DNA of 64,000 bases from Pieris napi (Eukaryota; Arthropoda; Insecta; Lepidoptera; Pieridae): NCBI RefSeq assembly GCF_905475465.1, contig NC_062238.1:10819368-10883367 (forward strand), read 5' to 3'. Below, in pieces: positions 1 to 11,889 of the stretch; positions within the stretch are counted from its first letter, which is position 1; each line of letters opens with the position of its first letter. Both the position numbers and the translations under genes were made by a program. Below the pieces are notes generated by a model. The model ran no database searches. It worked only from the letters and a program-made list of their open reading frames with translations, and had not been told where the DNA came from.

Positions 1-236
1 GACGCACCTGAGCTACGTCACCGATCACGTTAGACCGATATGAGACGCAGTATGCGTTCTGTCCCGCTCTAACGCGTATTGGCCGCACTTATCGTCATCA
101 TGTGTTAGGTTCTTATTTTCGTTACGCAATTTCTTGATTCGGTCGCCGCCCTCAAAGGCCGCGATAAAATCTATGCAATAGCTTAAAAACATTATTTTAT
201 CTTGTACTTGTGTTTAATTTATATTTCTACTTACAG
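1..236. other. Intron of Spt16, no recognised feature
   Basis: Sequence before the first acceptor (TTACAG ending at 236). It is somewhat GC-richer than other introns up to about 170, but I see no exon or known repeat in it. Confidence 0.5.
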
Positions 237-3200
237 AGAACTTGGATTCCCCGGAGCCCCATTCCGCAGTACAGTACTTCTTCAGCCCACATCCGGAGCC
301 CTAGTGAATCTAACAGAGTGGCCTCCATTCGTCATCGCCTTAGAAGATGTGGAATTAGTTCACTTTGAGCGAGTCCAATTCCATTTGAAGAATTTTGACA
401 TGGTTTTCGTGTTTAAGGATTATGCTAAGAAAGTGGCTATGGTCAACGCAGTGCCTATGAACATGCTGGATCATGTAAAGGAGTGGCTAAAGTGAGCCCT
501 TTTAATATTTTTAATATACATTCTGAAGTAAGACCAATTCACACATTATTGAATTGTTTCATAGTTTTAGAAAAATGTTAAAATCCATTTTTATAATACC
601 TTTTTATGAATAATTGTAACAAATATATACATATTATTTGACATGTCGAAATCTAAATTCCATTTACAGTCAAAATCTATTATAACGACATCGAAGGGAC
701 TAGTCATGTTTGGTCGTAACAGCCGATGTCGTTATTATTAAGTACCTAATACAATTGGATTTAGCCGGGACCTTTTATTTTGGTCAATATAACCGGTATG
801 TTGTTCTTAACGATGTCTTAACCGGTTTTGAGTGTATATGAAGAAAAAAACACCCATAAAAAAAAATGTGTGCGTGTACTAGGTACACACGTAAAAAGTG
901 AAACTTCTTTATGACCTTATTTTTCGAAAAATGATCTACTATATGCAACTTAACGAAATTGGTTAAATAAAGTTTAACAAAAGGCTTTTATTATCATAGA
1001 CATGAATACAAATACAATTATTTCATTTTACCTTATTACTACTAAGATTATTACAGAATTTCATTAATTGTAATAGAATTATTACTATCATTGTTATCGT
1101 TATTATATATTTTTGTTATTAATGGCTTCGAATCTACAAAATTTCTCCCATACGTCGATAAAGAACTTTCATTCCAACGCCGATAAAGAAGTTTGACTTC
1201 AAAAAGCAACATGGCGCGTAACCGAAAAATGTGACGCGTAACGAAAAAATGTTACACTAAATTTTTTTCCAACCCCGATAAAGAAGTTTCACTTCAATAA
1301 GCTCTAAATAAATAAATAATCACAACGTAAAACTTTTAATCGATTTCCAGTTCCTGTGATATCCGTTACTCGGAGGGTATTCAGTCTCTCAACTGGACTA
1401 AAGTGATGAAAACGATCACAGACGACATCGAGGGCTTCTTCGATAATGGCGGCTGGTCCTTCCTCGACCCTGAGTCGGATGCTGAGAATGAACGCCAGGT
1501 TGGAAAATTGAATGATCTATGGATAATTATTAATCATTTTGAATGTTCAGACTTGAAAATATTTAACGATTTTAGGAAGAAGAGTCTGAAGAGGAAGACG
1601 ACGCGTACGAGCCGACAGATGCAGAGACTGAGGAGGAGTCTGATGATGACTCGGAGTATGACTCCGAAGCCTCGGATGCTTCTGATGAATCCGGGGAAAG
1701 TGAAGGTAGGATTTTGAATACTTCAAAATGCTTATTTATAAGTAAAATCTCAAAAGAAAGTTAGTAGCCTAAAAGTAAAGACTTAAAATCTTTTGTGTCT
1801 GACACGTCTTTTTTGGCTATTAGGGAGCGTTCAAGAATGACGTCACGCAATTTTTGGAGATTATTGACGACCTCCTCCCCCCCCTCCCCCCCCCCGTGTA
1901 ACGCGCCGTAACGTTTTTCTGTACCCAATAGTAAAACGTTTCGTGACCACCCAGTGACTCTTTATAGCTAAAAGTTACCATTATGTGCTATAAAGTACTG
2001 GAAGGTCGTAATACTTGAACGCTGCTTTAGTTGGTTTTGACTAAGTCAGTCATGCGCACTGCATAATATGAATATTTGTATTATTATTTCAGAAGAAGAC
2101 GAAGAATCCGGCAAGGACTGGTCGGATCTAGAGCGGGAAGCGGCAGAAGAGGACAAGAAGGAACGTACATTCGATCGCGGAGACGAATTCGAACGGAAAC
2201 GGAAAGGCGGACAAGCACAACCTTCGCGATATGACGAGAAAAAGAGTAAACACGATAAACACAAGAGTTCTAGCTCTAATCACAAAAGCTCAAGTTCCAG
2301 TCATAAGAGCCCTTCGAAGCATAGCAGCAGCAGGTGAGATTCACTACTTTACGAACCTCTAAGTATAAGGAGTTTATTTATTCATAAACCACACTGACAT
2401 GACCATCAATTACTAGTTTGCACATATACAGATATAAAACAAACTCAAAATAACTTTTTTCGTATAGGTAGGTAACCAAGTACTCTTATACACGTCAACA
2501 GAAAAGTTGTTAAATTCATTCTAAATTTAAATTTACTACCAACAGATTATAAAATTAAATTTAAAGAAATTAAATTATATTGCTTAAGTTTGGTGGTGGT
2601 TGTTTGGTGATCAAATAAATAAACACAGTGTTTGAAGCTAAGCGTCAACTGTATTTAATCGTTTATAACAAGCAGGGATGTTAGAGCTCCGTAACCGTAA
2701 CCGAAACTATCGGATATCCGTAACCGTTTCACAAGTTTCGGATATATTTCGGATATTAGGGCAGAGTCTAAAATCTAGATAAAACTACATATTTCGACAG
2801 GTTTTTGTTAATGGTTTCATTACTCACAAAAATAATTTAAAAGAAAACATTTAATATGTTATACATAGGTAATACGTTAATATGTGCAATGTATAAAGCT
2901 TAATGTTTTTGTAAAGCTATTAAATTTATTGCACTTTTATTTTAATAGATAAAACTGAGGACGTTCATAATAATTACTTACCTATATGACCGATTATAAA
3001 TTAACAAGGGCTTATAACATAAAATAAGGGGTAGTGTGGTTGTGACGCTAGCCTAACAAAAAACTGTATCTCATTATGGGTTCTTAAAACTAAGTGATAT
3101 TGACCTATTGGACATTCTAGGACACGAGAATGTTATATTACTATGAATGTATGACTAAGGGACTAATTTAGTACTACCAAAACCGACGTTATTATTACAA

Positions 3201-3731
3201 CTTATTGGCTACAAGTGTTAGATGATATGCACTTCATGACAAGTCTTTTTTCTCTTCTAAAGGCTAACAAGAAGAGTTTGCTTGAAGCCTTATGAAAAGT
3301 TGTAAATAACAAGATTAAATGTGTTTTTTTTTTGCATTACAGAATTTTTCTTTCAGGTTGAAATTTAACTAACTTAAAATTTATTTTAAACTTCTATTCC
3401 AGTCCATCGAAGAATCGCGATAAGCACCACAAGTCCTCCCACTCCGTTTCCCGTGGCCACAAGTCGTCCCACAGTGACCGTGACAGGCACAGCAAGTCCA
3501 ACGGTGACCACAAGAAGCACTCCAACTCCCGTGACCACAAATCTCACAAACGTTCACGTGATGATAGCAGAGAAGAAGGCCGTAGCCCTAAGAAATCTAA
3601 GTGAGTTTTTGCTTTTTTTAACCGACTTATAAAACGAAAAAAGTTTTAACGTTATTTCTCCATAAATATTTAATTCCGAGACCAATATCTTAAGGATAAT
3701 TTTAAAATTGTTTTTTTTTTTCAGGAAATAA
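237..3731 (+). CDS. dre4: FACT complex subunit Spt16, C-terminal part (5' end outside window)
   Basis: Large subunit of the nuclear FACT histone chaperone, which loosens and rebuilds nucleosomes during transcription and replication. Coding exons are 237-491, 1351-1498, 1576-1705, 2093-2333, 3403-3600 and a 7-base end at 3725-3731 (stop TAA); all phases agree, giving about 325 residues in the window. The first exon encodes the conserved middle-domain end (PTSGALVNLTEWPP, HFERVQFHLKNFDMV). The second holds SLNWTKVMKTITDD and GGWSFLDPE, typical of Spt16. The third and fourth give the acidic tail (EEESEEEDD, then EEDEESGKDWSDLE). The last exons give an unusually long basic His/Lys/Ser/Arg tail. 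The first exon begins with the third base of a codon after an AG acceptor, so the gene starts to the left of the window. Reading through the last donor would stop at 3602-3604 with almost the same C-terminus. Family identity is certain; the small last exon is an inference. Confidence 0.95.
667..834. mobile_element. pogo/Tigger-like MITE in an Spt16 intron
   Basis: A 168-bp element flanked by TA at 665-666 and 835-836. The left end reads CAGTCAAAATCTATTATAAC and the right end is its diverged inverted copy (..AACCGGTTTTGAGTG). A second copy in the opposite orientation lies at 55410-55603 and shares the ends and the interior (AACATACCGGTTATATTGAC and the CGATGTC blocks). TIRs beginning CAGT and TA target duplications are typical of Tc1/mariner/pogo relatives. 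There is no coding capacity. Confidence 0.7.
868..1275. mobile_element. MITE-like repeat ending in GAAGTGAAACTTC palindromes
   Basis: Starts with GTGTGCGTGTACTAGGTACA followed by AAGTGAAACTTCTTTATGAC, and ends with the palindromic AAGAAGTTTCACTTCAAT. Four more copies of this end-type occur at 18773-19134, 29361-29727, 41562-42028 and 59530-59776. The interior is AT-rich and non-coding. Superfamily unknown; borders are approximate. Confidence 0.5.
1826..1945. repeat. Dispersed repeat with poly-C tracts
   Basis: Contains GAGCGTTCAAGAATGACGTC followed about 40 bp later by two long C runs (1871-1893). A related start, GGGCCATTCAAGTATTACGT, occurs at 28835, with a G run at 29033-29045. The motif is a familiar dispersed repeat type in lepidopteran introns; the family is not named here and the borders are approximate. 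Confidence 0.4.
2436..2560 (+). repeat. Dispersed repeat (CAAACTCAAAAT.. family)
   Basis: CAAACTCAAAATAAC followed by GGTAACCAAGTAC and AAATTTACTACCA. The same order of motifs occurs at 20283-20480, with a related copy at 56883-57085. Probably the 3' end of a retroelement; family not determined. Confidence 0.45.
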
Positions 3732-3976
3732 GGATATTTTTAAAGCGTTATCTGTTAATTGATACCCGGTGATCTTCGCGACGTTCGCGTCACACCCCAC
3801 ACCAGTCCGTCTTTTAGTTGTTCAAATCTGTCAAACCACTTATTCATTGTTGGTAGATATGTTTGTCCCTTTCATACTAAGCTAGTGAGAAAGAGACAAC
3901 ATATTGGTTATAATGAATGAGGTGGTATATGTTTTGTATGTATGTAGATTATAATTCCATGTTTAATTTAAATTAC

Positions 3977-3982
3977 AATAAA
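3977..3982 (+). terminator. Probable Spt16 poly(A) signal
   Basis: AATAAA 246 bp after the Spt16 stop, in AT-rich sequence. It faces the COX10 poly(A) signal on the other strand at 4006-4011. Confidence 0.6.
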
Positions 3983-4005
3983 AATAAGGTTTTTTAATTA
4001 GTTAT

Positions 4006-4011
4006 TTTATT
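4006..4011 (-). terminator. Probable COX10 poly(A) signal
   Basis: TTTATT on the plus strand, AATAAA on the minus strand, 408 bp after the COX10 stop. I saw no earlier canonical signal between it and the stop. Confidence 0.5.
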
Positions 4012-4418
4012 TGCTGTTCTGTTTAAATTAAAGGAACTACATAACATCAAAAATATAACTTATTTGGGTAATCTCTTGGATTGATTTATCTTACACAAGC
4101 TCTATAAATAAAATCATATATAGTCCATTATTTACAAAAAAAATTACATGCCAGTGCCTTTCTATAAGTAGTAGCGTGTTTATGACAATTATACAAAATA
4201 AATACCTAATATAAGATATGGCTAGAATATGGTAACACTCATTTTAATTATAAAGTCTTAGAGGATGTTAAGTTTTAAATTATTTTTGCAAAATGTAATG
4301 GCATAATCTAGCTAAATTGAATGATACTTATAAAGAAATTAACAAACATGTAGATTACCTACGTCGAAAAACACTGGCAACATTCACTAAAAAATAAATA
4401 TTTTTTGCTATAGCAACA

Positions 4419-7400
4419 TTATCGTATGTCATCCGCCTCTTGCGCGGCCACAACTGGCCCTCGTGGTAAAACTGTTATTCTCTTTGGATCCAGTTTTAAA
4501 TCTTGGGTTTTGAATTCCTTCTCTTGAGTTTCTGCTGAACTCCAATATTTCTTGTTGACGAGCATTAGTAACATCAGCGCGGGAAGGTGTATCAGTGAAA
4601 ATCTAAATAATTTTCTTGAACTACCGCTATCTGATTTCTTGTAAAATTGCCAAGCTGTAATAAAAAATATGGAATGAGAAAATTAAAAAAAAAAAAGTCC
4701 AATTATAAACATAGTTTCACTGTTTACAAGTTAAGTATTCGTTTTTTTTATTTCATAATGCAAAAAGACGTCTTAATACAAGTTGTTAAGGTAAATTTCA
4801 CAATTTGCAAAATATTATTCTTTCAAAATTTCCCTTTCAAAAATTTTATTTGAAATTAAAATTAGACTTTATTCAATAAAAATATTAACAAAAAAGGTTC
4901 CTAATGCTTTTGGTTCTGATATATTCAATGAGAAAATGATTTACAAAACTTACCTAAGTACGAAAAATAAATATTAAGTGGTAACGATTCGGCCGCAAAC
5001 CAAACATTGGTAACACCGAGGTAGGGCGCGCCCAGACAAATGGCGGTTATTAAACCTGTGTGTCGTAACGCCACTCTGCGACATAGAGCTGTAAGAAATC
5101 GATTATTAAAATATATTATATATATTATTTGTATCGCTAATGTTGTGTGAATTTTAGCCCAAGAATTCCCTATTTGTTTAAATAAGAATGATTAAATCTT
5201 GAATACTAATAAAGCAGAAGTCATGTTAAAATTTCGACCACCAATAATTGTTTCTTTCTGCGTGCCTAATTAACACTTATATAGAGAAGGTAAACATGCT
5301 GAAGAATGGTTGTGTCTTATCAATAAATAGAAAACATCGACGACTTGCATCCAACTTATCAAGTCCATAAAAGCAAATAAAATTGTCTCTAAAGCCTTAC
5401 CCTAACTAAACCGTATTTGTTTTAATACAAACAATAAATTTATATAATTATCATCATGAAGAATTAATATTTTTTTCTACTAACCTGGGTCAGTGACCGC
5501 CATCATTCTATAACCCGCACGTGAATAGTCGGGTCTTAAGTTCCAAGACAGCGCGTTGAAATGTGGAAATTGCCATGAGTACAGTATGACGCCTAACACT
5601 AACGCACCCATGTCTAAGGAACCCGTACAACCTGCCCAGCCCATTAATGGGGGAATTGCACCCACTGAAAAAAATTATAACTAGAAGTAACTTTCAGAAG
5701 AGTTACATCTCATATTTCCTTTATTTGATTTACAAACAACTTTGATCTAATTTCAGGTACCTCAAATAAAATAATACAGATTATGACTTAGTATTTTAAA
5801 GTTAAAACAGCTTTATGAAGGAAATATAGGAATTATAGTCATATTACCTTAATATAAATAGCTTTTATCTAATGTAATATTGTATAACTATTGACAAATG
5901 GAGTCAATGTCAATTAAAAAAATTGGTCTAAAGGCTCTTTCTTATACGGGCAACTAAAATTGCTCAATTCCAGTCAATACTCGTCAACTATGACGTCACG
6001 ACTACATCAAGCAATTTACGGCATTGGCAACAAGCATCAATACTGCGCAATACAATATTGAGCGACATGGCGCAACTTCATCAACTAGGCAATACTGTCC
6101 TACACGAGCATTTCAGTATTCACTCGCTATGGACGACATTGTTCTTGCTGCGGCGGCTTGTAGCGCTTTTTTTATTATTAATCAAAAACAAAAAAGAAAG
6201 AAAAGCAATAGGCCGCAATTTTCATTGTGTAAAGAATTAGATGATATATTATTCAAAAACTTTACTAGAATGTCACGAACAGACTTTGAATTACTTTTGA
6301 ATAAAGTTAGCCCATTAATTAACCTCTCGCTCTCCCCGCGGAAGCAAGACGGCAAGCCGCAAAACAAACAAGTGCGAATGAGATATATATAAAAATTGCT
6401 AGGAATTTCCAAGTCCATTGGATATTCGTCAATTCGTATCTGCGACATTGAGCGATATGAAATATCTGGAACAATTAGTAGCAATATCGCCGAAATAATT
6501 TATTGAAATTGCTCCATTAATTGCTTCAGATCGGTCCATTCGTGTCGCCGAGCAATTATTGCCCTTGTGTAAGTGCACCTTAAGAAAACAATGATAAATA
6601 ACAACAGATGGCTCGCAATGTCTAGTCTATACTTTATGGCATATTTCAGTTTAGGAATCTATCATGTTTTGTTTCATTAATTTATTAGGATATTCCCTTT
6701 TATGATGCAAAATAAAGTAATGTGAATTAAACTGTATAACTGGAACAGTTATTTTTATATTTAAAATGTCAAATTACAATAAATTAAAGCATACCAATAG
6801 ATCCCAACCATGTATTAACAATGGACATTCTCTTCATGGGTGTGTATATGGATGTATAGAGCACTAAATTAGTTGCTCCCAGGGCAGCAGTCAGAGGGTT
6901 AACTCCTAAGTATAATATACTGAGTCCGGTAGCACTTGTAGCTGCCGCAAAACCTATAGCGTGCACTGGTCTGCAAGAGATTTGGGATCACTATATCAGC
7001 CACCACAGTTTTATCTTATGGTTTACTTATTCCTCAATCAATTAAAATACTCACTCTAGCAAACCCTTAACAAGCACCCGATTTTTAGTTCTAGACATCT
7101 GAGCATCAAATGGTACTTCATGGTACTGGTTGATAGAATTAGCCGCAGAACTAACGAGACCTGTGCCCACAGCACAAAGGGCAAAAGTCGAAAATTCAAA
7201 TGGAGCTGGTGCAAGAGCATATCCAGCCATTGATGTCATAACAACTAAGGCTGAAATAAAATAAAAATATACTTTAATTTATGGACTTTAGGTTCCTCTT
7301 TATATACCTGATCTATTCAAAAGATTTGACTAAATTATACATGAAGGTTTTAGGGTATATGTCATACCATCAAACAGCAATATAAATTACTTAATATGAG

Positions 7401-7888
7401 GAAAATACATACAGGGGTTTCAAAATGAGTAATTATTACTATTTATTTTTCCTCAAAGGTTATATTTTTATACACTTACAAGTTAGTCGAAACTTGGAGA
7501 GCATCATACAGTAATGGACTAGGTTATTTTTGACATCATGAGTGGGGGTCTCCTTCCACACCCTTGTGTCTTGAGGAACGTTTTTACTCTTCTTTTTTAT
7601 CGTAGATTGAGGTTGACTTATCAATGGGTTACTATATACATGTTTAGATGTTGATATTCTGGCCAGATGCTGTATTGATTGTCGTTTCTGAAATTAAAAA
7701 TAAAATATTAAACACATTTGTTTTCTGAGGAAAAGCCTATGTCCAATAGTAATAAAAAATAATATTGATTTTCTTAGACCCAAATAATTATAACTCACAC
7801 AAACTTTAAACAGCACAGATTGTGTTGATAACCCATGGAGACCATTTTTAAAACTCCAAGTGTAGCAAACAAGCTTAAAATATGTCAT
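4419..7888 (-). CDS. COX10: COX10, protoheme IX farnesyltransferase (heme O synthase), mitochondrial
   Basis: Inner-membrane enzyme that adds a farnesyl group to heme B to make heme O, the precursor of heme A in cytochrome c oxidase. Seven exons on the minus strand: 7799-7888, 7480-7687, 7055-7250, 6795-6970, 5485-5664, 4954-5088, 4419-4654. All phases agree, giving 406 residues (human COX10 is a little longer). The UbiA-family allylic diphosphate motif is complete: NQYHEVPFDAQMSRTKNR. The second conserved stretch is YSWQFPHFNALSW with DYSRAGYRMM. Hydrophobic segments are spread through exons 3 to 7, as expected for a multi-pass protein. Exon 1 (MTYFKLVCYTWSFKNG..) is basic and free of acidic residues, fitting a mitochondrial targeting peptide; it supplies the only start in frame. 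It ends tail to tail with Spt16 and is divergent from TRIM37. Confidence 0.96.
5932..6580 (+). mobile_element. PIF/Harbinger-like element with decayed transposase, inside a COX10 intron
   Basis: A 649-bp insertion flanked by the 3-bp duplication TAA (5929-5931 and 6581-6583). The ends are imperfect inverted repeats: left AGGCTCTTTCTTATACGGGC, and the reverse complement of the right end AGGTGCACTTACACAAGGGC; both continue to ATTGCTC. It holds a short open frame (plus strand, about 6130-6390) reading DILFKNFTRMSRTDFELLLN, the N-terminal signature of PIF/Harbinger DDE transposases, followed by stops and frame changes. It is therefore a dead, internally deleted copy. It lies in the COX10 intron 5665-6794, antisense to that gene. 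Confidence 0.75.
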
Positions 7889-8383
7889 TGTATTAATTTT
7901 GGCTTCTGTTTTAGGTTAACATCCTGAAATGTATTGTTAAATTAATTTATTAAATTTAAATGGCTTATTACTAAATTGAATTTTAGTTTGTATCTATAGG
8001 GAATAATCTTGATATTCTAATTAACCAATTTACGTATAACAACAGAGGTTACATAATATGTTTGAATATAAAAACATAACATACCCAAAAGATATTTTAC
8101 AAAATCGGAATACATAGCTATATTTTACATAACAAAAATAAATGTGTTTAAGTAATAAATAATCAGCCATTAAGTTAAAATAAAACATTTTTACATTACT
8201 CATTTAAAAATAATATTTCCATTAATTCGTATTACTTTATCACTTACTTGAGAATTATTTAAGAAGCAAATTTCGGTATGGCAATTAAATTCAATTGTAA
8301 TAAAAGTATGACAAATAAAAACAATCCTTTCCAAATAGAATACAAAACAGTATTTTTAGGTTATTTTCATTTAACCTTGTATC

Positions 8384-8975
8384 TAGGGTTGCCAACCATA
8401 CTATATAATAACGTATCCTACTTTATTTTTGGTAATTATACTTTATACTTTTACATACAAATAAAGTATGCAAAAATACTTTATTGTCAACCTTTACTGT
8501 GGTGCGTAAAACAAAATACTCATTATGGGTACTTAACGATTCATAATTGCTGAACGAAATATTTAAAACGGATAATGGAAACAATTTGTAATTACTGAAC
8601 GAAATGTTAGATGTCAGTTGTGACATTTGTCACAGATGTCTTTCATTATCGACGAAATTGTACAAAACTGGTCCGTTAGTAGGGTTGCCAACCATACTAT
8701 ATAATAACGTATCCTACTTTATTTTTGGTAATTATACTTTATACTTTTACATACAAATAAAGTATGCAAAAATACTTTATTGTCAACCTTTACTGTGGTG
8801 CGTAAAACAAAATACTCATTATGGGTACTTAACGATTCATAATTGCTGAACGAAATATTTAAAACGGATAATGGAAACAATTTGTAATTACTGAACGAAA
8901 TGTTAGATGTCAGTTGTGACATTTGTCACAGATGTCTTTCATTATCGACGAAATTGTACAAAACTGGTCCGTTAG
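8384..8975 (+). repeat. 296-bp tandem duplication of the hAT left end
   Basis: Two copies of a 296-bp unit, 8384-8679 and 8680-8975, each starting with the terminal repeat TAGGGTTGCCAAC and ending with GTCCGTTAG. I saw no differences by eye; reading frames in the first copy recur with the same sequence 296 bp later. The element therefore has two possible left termini. Confidence 0.9.
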
Positions 8976-9042
8976 TTTTGTTTATAAGTGAAGAATGCAT
9001 TTTAAAGTAAATATTAATGCTGAAAATGAGGAGTAAATATTA

Positions 9043-11889
9043 ATGCTGAAAATGACGAGTAATTCTGATAGCGACACACCAGTGACTCCTAAAAAAGCTA
9101 AAATAACAAAAGTTTTACAAAAATATAAACCTGAGTGGGAAAAACAATACAACTGGCTAACAAGTGATCTTCAAAATAAAAGTAATGCAAAATGTATTAT
9201 CTGCGGCGTGAATTTTACAATCAGTTCAGCTGGCATTGGACAGGTATGAAAATTTGTAAATGTGTTCAAATATTGTTAAAGCTACGTTGCCTCTCCTTTC
9301 GTATAGTTATTTTATTTACATTTTTTAACTTACTTACCTAACCTAATTCATTAGGTTTTCTTACATCTTTACAGAAAAAAGTCACCAGTTTGTATATGAT
9401 AGGACTTTGTACTGAAAAGTTTTAAAAACAGTTATAGTTGCATGTATTTTTGAAATTTAGTTTGTATTGACAATTTATACATTATTTTTTAAGCATGAGC
9501 ATGGGAAATTAGTTTCAATGTTTCAAATTCTATGAGTTATTTTAAAAATAATCTTATTACTTGTTATTATAATAATATAAAAAATATATATATTTTTCAT
9601 ACTAATTGTCAGAATTCTGAAATGTTTATATTCTCATTCACATAATAGGGATGATGACTAAAAAATAATAATTAGTCCATCTTTTAGAACGCCAGAAAAT
9701 AGTAGATACGTATTTTTTCTTTTGCTTCTAAAACTTAAAATAACAAAGTTACAGAGCGGCGAAAGTTCGCGCTACGTCATTATTTCGTAAAAATTTTACG
9801 AAAGAGTGACGTCACGAGCCCCTACTCCTGAATTTGAATGTGCTGTATCTTTGTCAATATTATTCGTATGGACAAATAAAAAAATACGTATCGAGTATTT
9901 TTCTATAATCTAACTGACGGACTAATTAGAATCTTGTTGTTTTAACCCAGGAGACATCCCTATTGTTTTTGGATAAAATTATATTAATAGACATTTTAAT
10001 ATTTGTCATTCAATTGAAGAATATTTGAAGAATTCATGATTCAGTATTATTTTGAAAATGGTGATGGATTAATATGGTGGAGGTTCCAGTTTTTGTTTTT
10101 TTCTTTCTACAGATTAAGCAACATCAAAATACTCAGAAGCATAAGATAAAAACTGAAATGAAGAAAACATCTGGTGCATTACAAAATTTCCTTACATCAG
10201 ATACTAAATCAAGATGTCAAGGATCTAGTGATGATGAGAATATTATAGCAGCGGAATTAGCATTGACTTTTCACACTGTGAAGCATAATTTATCTTATAA
10301 TAGCATGGATTGTCTAAGTAAATTAAACAAAATTGTATTTGTAGATTCTAAAATAGCTAGTAAAATACGCTTGGGAAGAACTAAAATGGAAGCTTTAGTG
10401 ATAGAAGTGTTAGGTCCATATTCTGTGGAAAGTGTAATAAATGATTTACATGATGATGTATTTTTCTGTCTCCAGACTGATGCATCAAATAAAAAAAATA
10501 TTAAGTTATTTCCTCTTGTAGTGCAATATTTTTCAATAAATGAAGGGATCCAAAATAAACTGATCGATTTTTACGAAAATTCTAATGAATCTGCTGATGG
10601 CATGTTAGAAGCTATAAAGAAGTCTATGGATTCCCACAACCTGTCATTCAATCAAGTATCAGGTCTCAGTGCAGACAATTGCAATGCTAATTTTGGCATT
10701 CATCACTCATTGTACACAAATATTAAAAAAGAAGTACCAAACCTTATAAAAGGCAACTGTCATGCACACATTATCCATAATACAGTGAAACATGCTATGG
10801 GCTACTTGATTTGTGACATAGAAAATATTGTTTTGAAAATATACAGTCATTTTTCGGTATCTGCTTGTAGACGAGATGATTTAAAAAAATTTGTTACTAT
10901 GGTTGATGGTGAATTTCACGAAATCAAACGTCATATTGGTACACGGTGGTTATCACTACTTCCAGCCGTTGACACCCTTTTACTTAATTGGGAACCAATA
11001 TGTATTGTATTTTATAAGTTTAGGTGATAATTGTGCAATAATTATACAAGAATTATTAAAACTAAGTGATCATCAGGATAGGGAGGTTGTGGAAATTTAT
11101 CTACACTTTACAAGCCACATGCTTAATATTTTTAATAAAACGATAAAACGTCTGGAAGGAAATGATGTAACTATACTAGATGTCTATAATATTATGGATA
11201 ATTTAAGAAACGAATTAGAACAAAGAAAAACTGATAAGTACTTTGGTTATGAATCAAAAATGAGATTACAAAAAATTCAAAAGTCATCACCCGAAACATT
11301 CAATACAGTTGTCAGTAACTTTTCGCTTTTTATTGATATGAGCTTAAAATATATGATAAAATGGTTTGAGTTTAGCGAAGATAACTGGCTTTCAATACTT
11401 CCTAACATGTCTTTGAAAAATGAGGTAAAATTTGAACATTTTGAAATGGTTATTACAAAGGCCAAATTACAAGACAGATTAAATATTAAGATGGACGATA
11501 TGTATTCCGAATCTATAAGACTTAGAGAAATCCAAAGAAAAGTCACTAATGATGATAAAGAATTTTTAGTGAAAAGTACAGTAGAAAAATGGCAATATAT
11601 ACTTAAAAATGCATCTGATAGCTTACCAAATATAAAAAAAATTATTTCTTACCTACTCTCCGTTCCTGCAACTTCAGCTTTTACTGAAAGAGTTTTTTCT
11701 GTAATGAATCTGAAGTGGCGAGAAGAGAGAAATAGAGCATCAATAAATTTAATTAAAAACGAATTGTTTATCTATTTAAATTTAAATATTGATTGTCAAA
11801 CAAGCTTTGTAACATTTAAAGATAACAAGAAATTGTTATCATGTGCTAAAAGCACACAAAAATACGTTTTTAAAGCAAAAAAAACATAA
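9043..11889 (+). pseudogene. hAT transposase with BED zinc finger, one frameshift
   Basis: Exon 1 is 9043-9243, intron 9244-10112 (GTATGA..CTACAG), exon 2 10113-11889. Exon 1 starts MLKMTSNSDSD and holds the first half of a BED finger (CIICGVNF); exon 2 completes it (HQNTQKH). The catalytic region shows TDASNKKN and SADNCNANFG, the two Asp-containing blocks of hAT enzymes. The C-terminal hAT dimerisation region is present (SVPATSAFTERVFSVMN). Exon 2 has a stop at 11025-11027; the reading continues one frame over from about 11010 to the stop at 11887-11889. This looks like a single small indel, and no splice sites suit a mini-intron there. The intact protein would be about 660 residues. This copy is probably inactive unless the frameshift is a sequencing error. 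Confidence 0.88.

Noticed and set aside
8423..8922. Two identical minus-strand 67-codon frames
   Set aside because: They are chance frames in the two copies of the duplicated hAT left end, with no similarity to a known protein.
11010..11035. Mini-intron that would restore the hAT transposase frame
   Set aside because: No GT..AG pair of usable size is present at the frame change; a simple indel explains it better.
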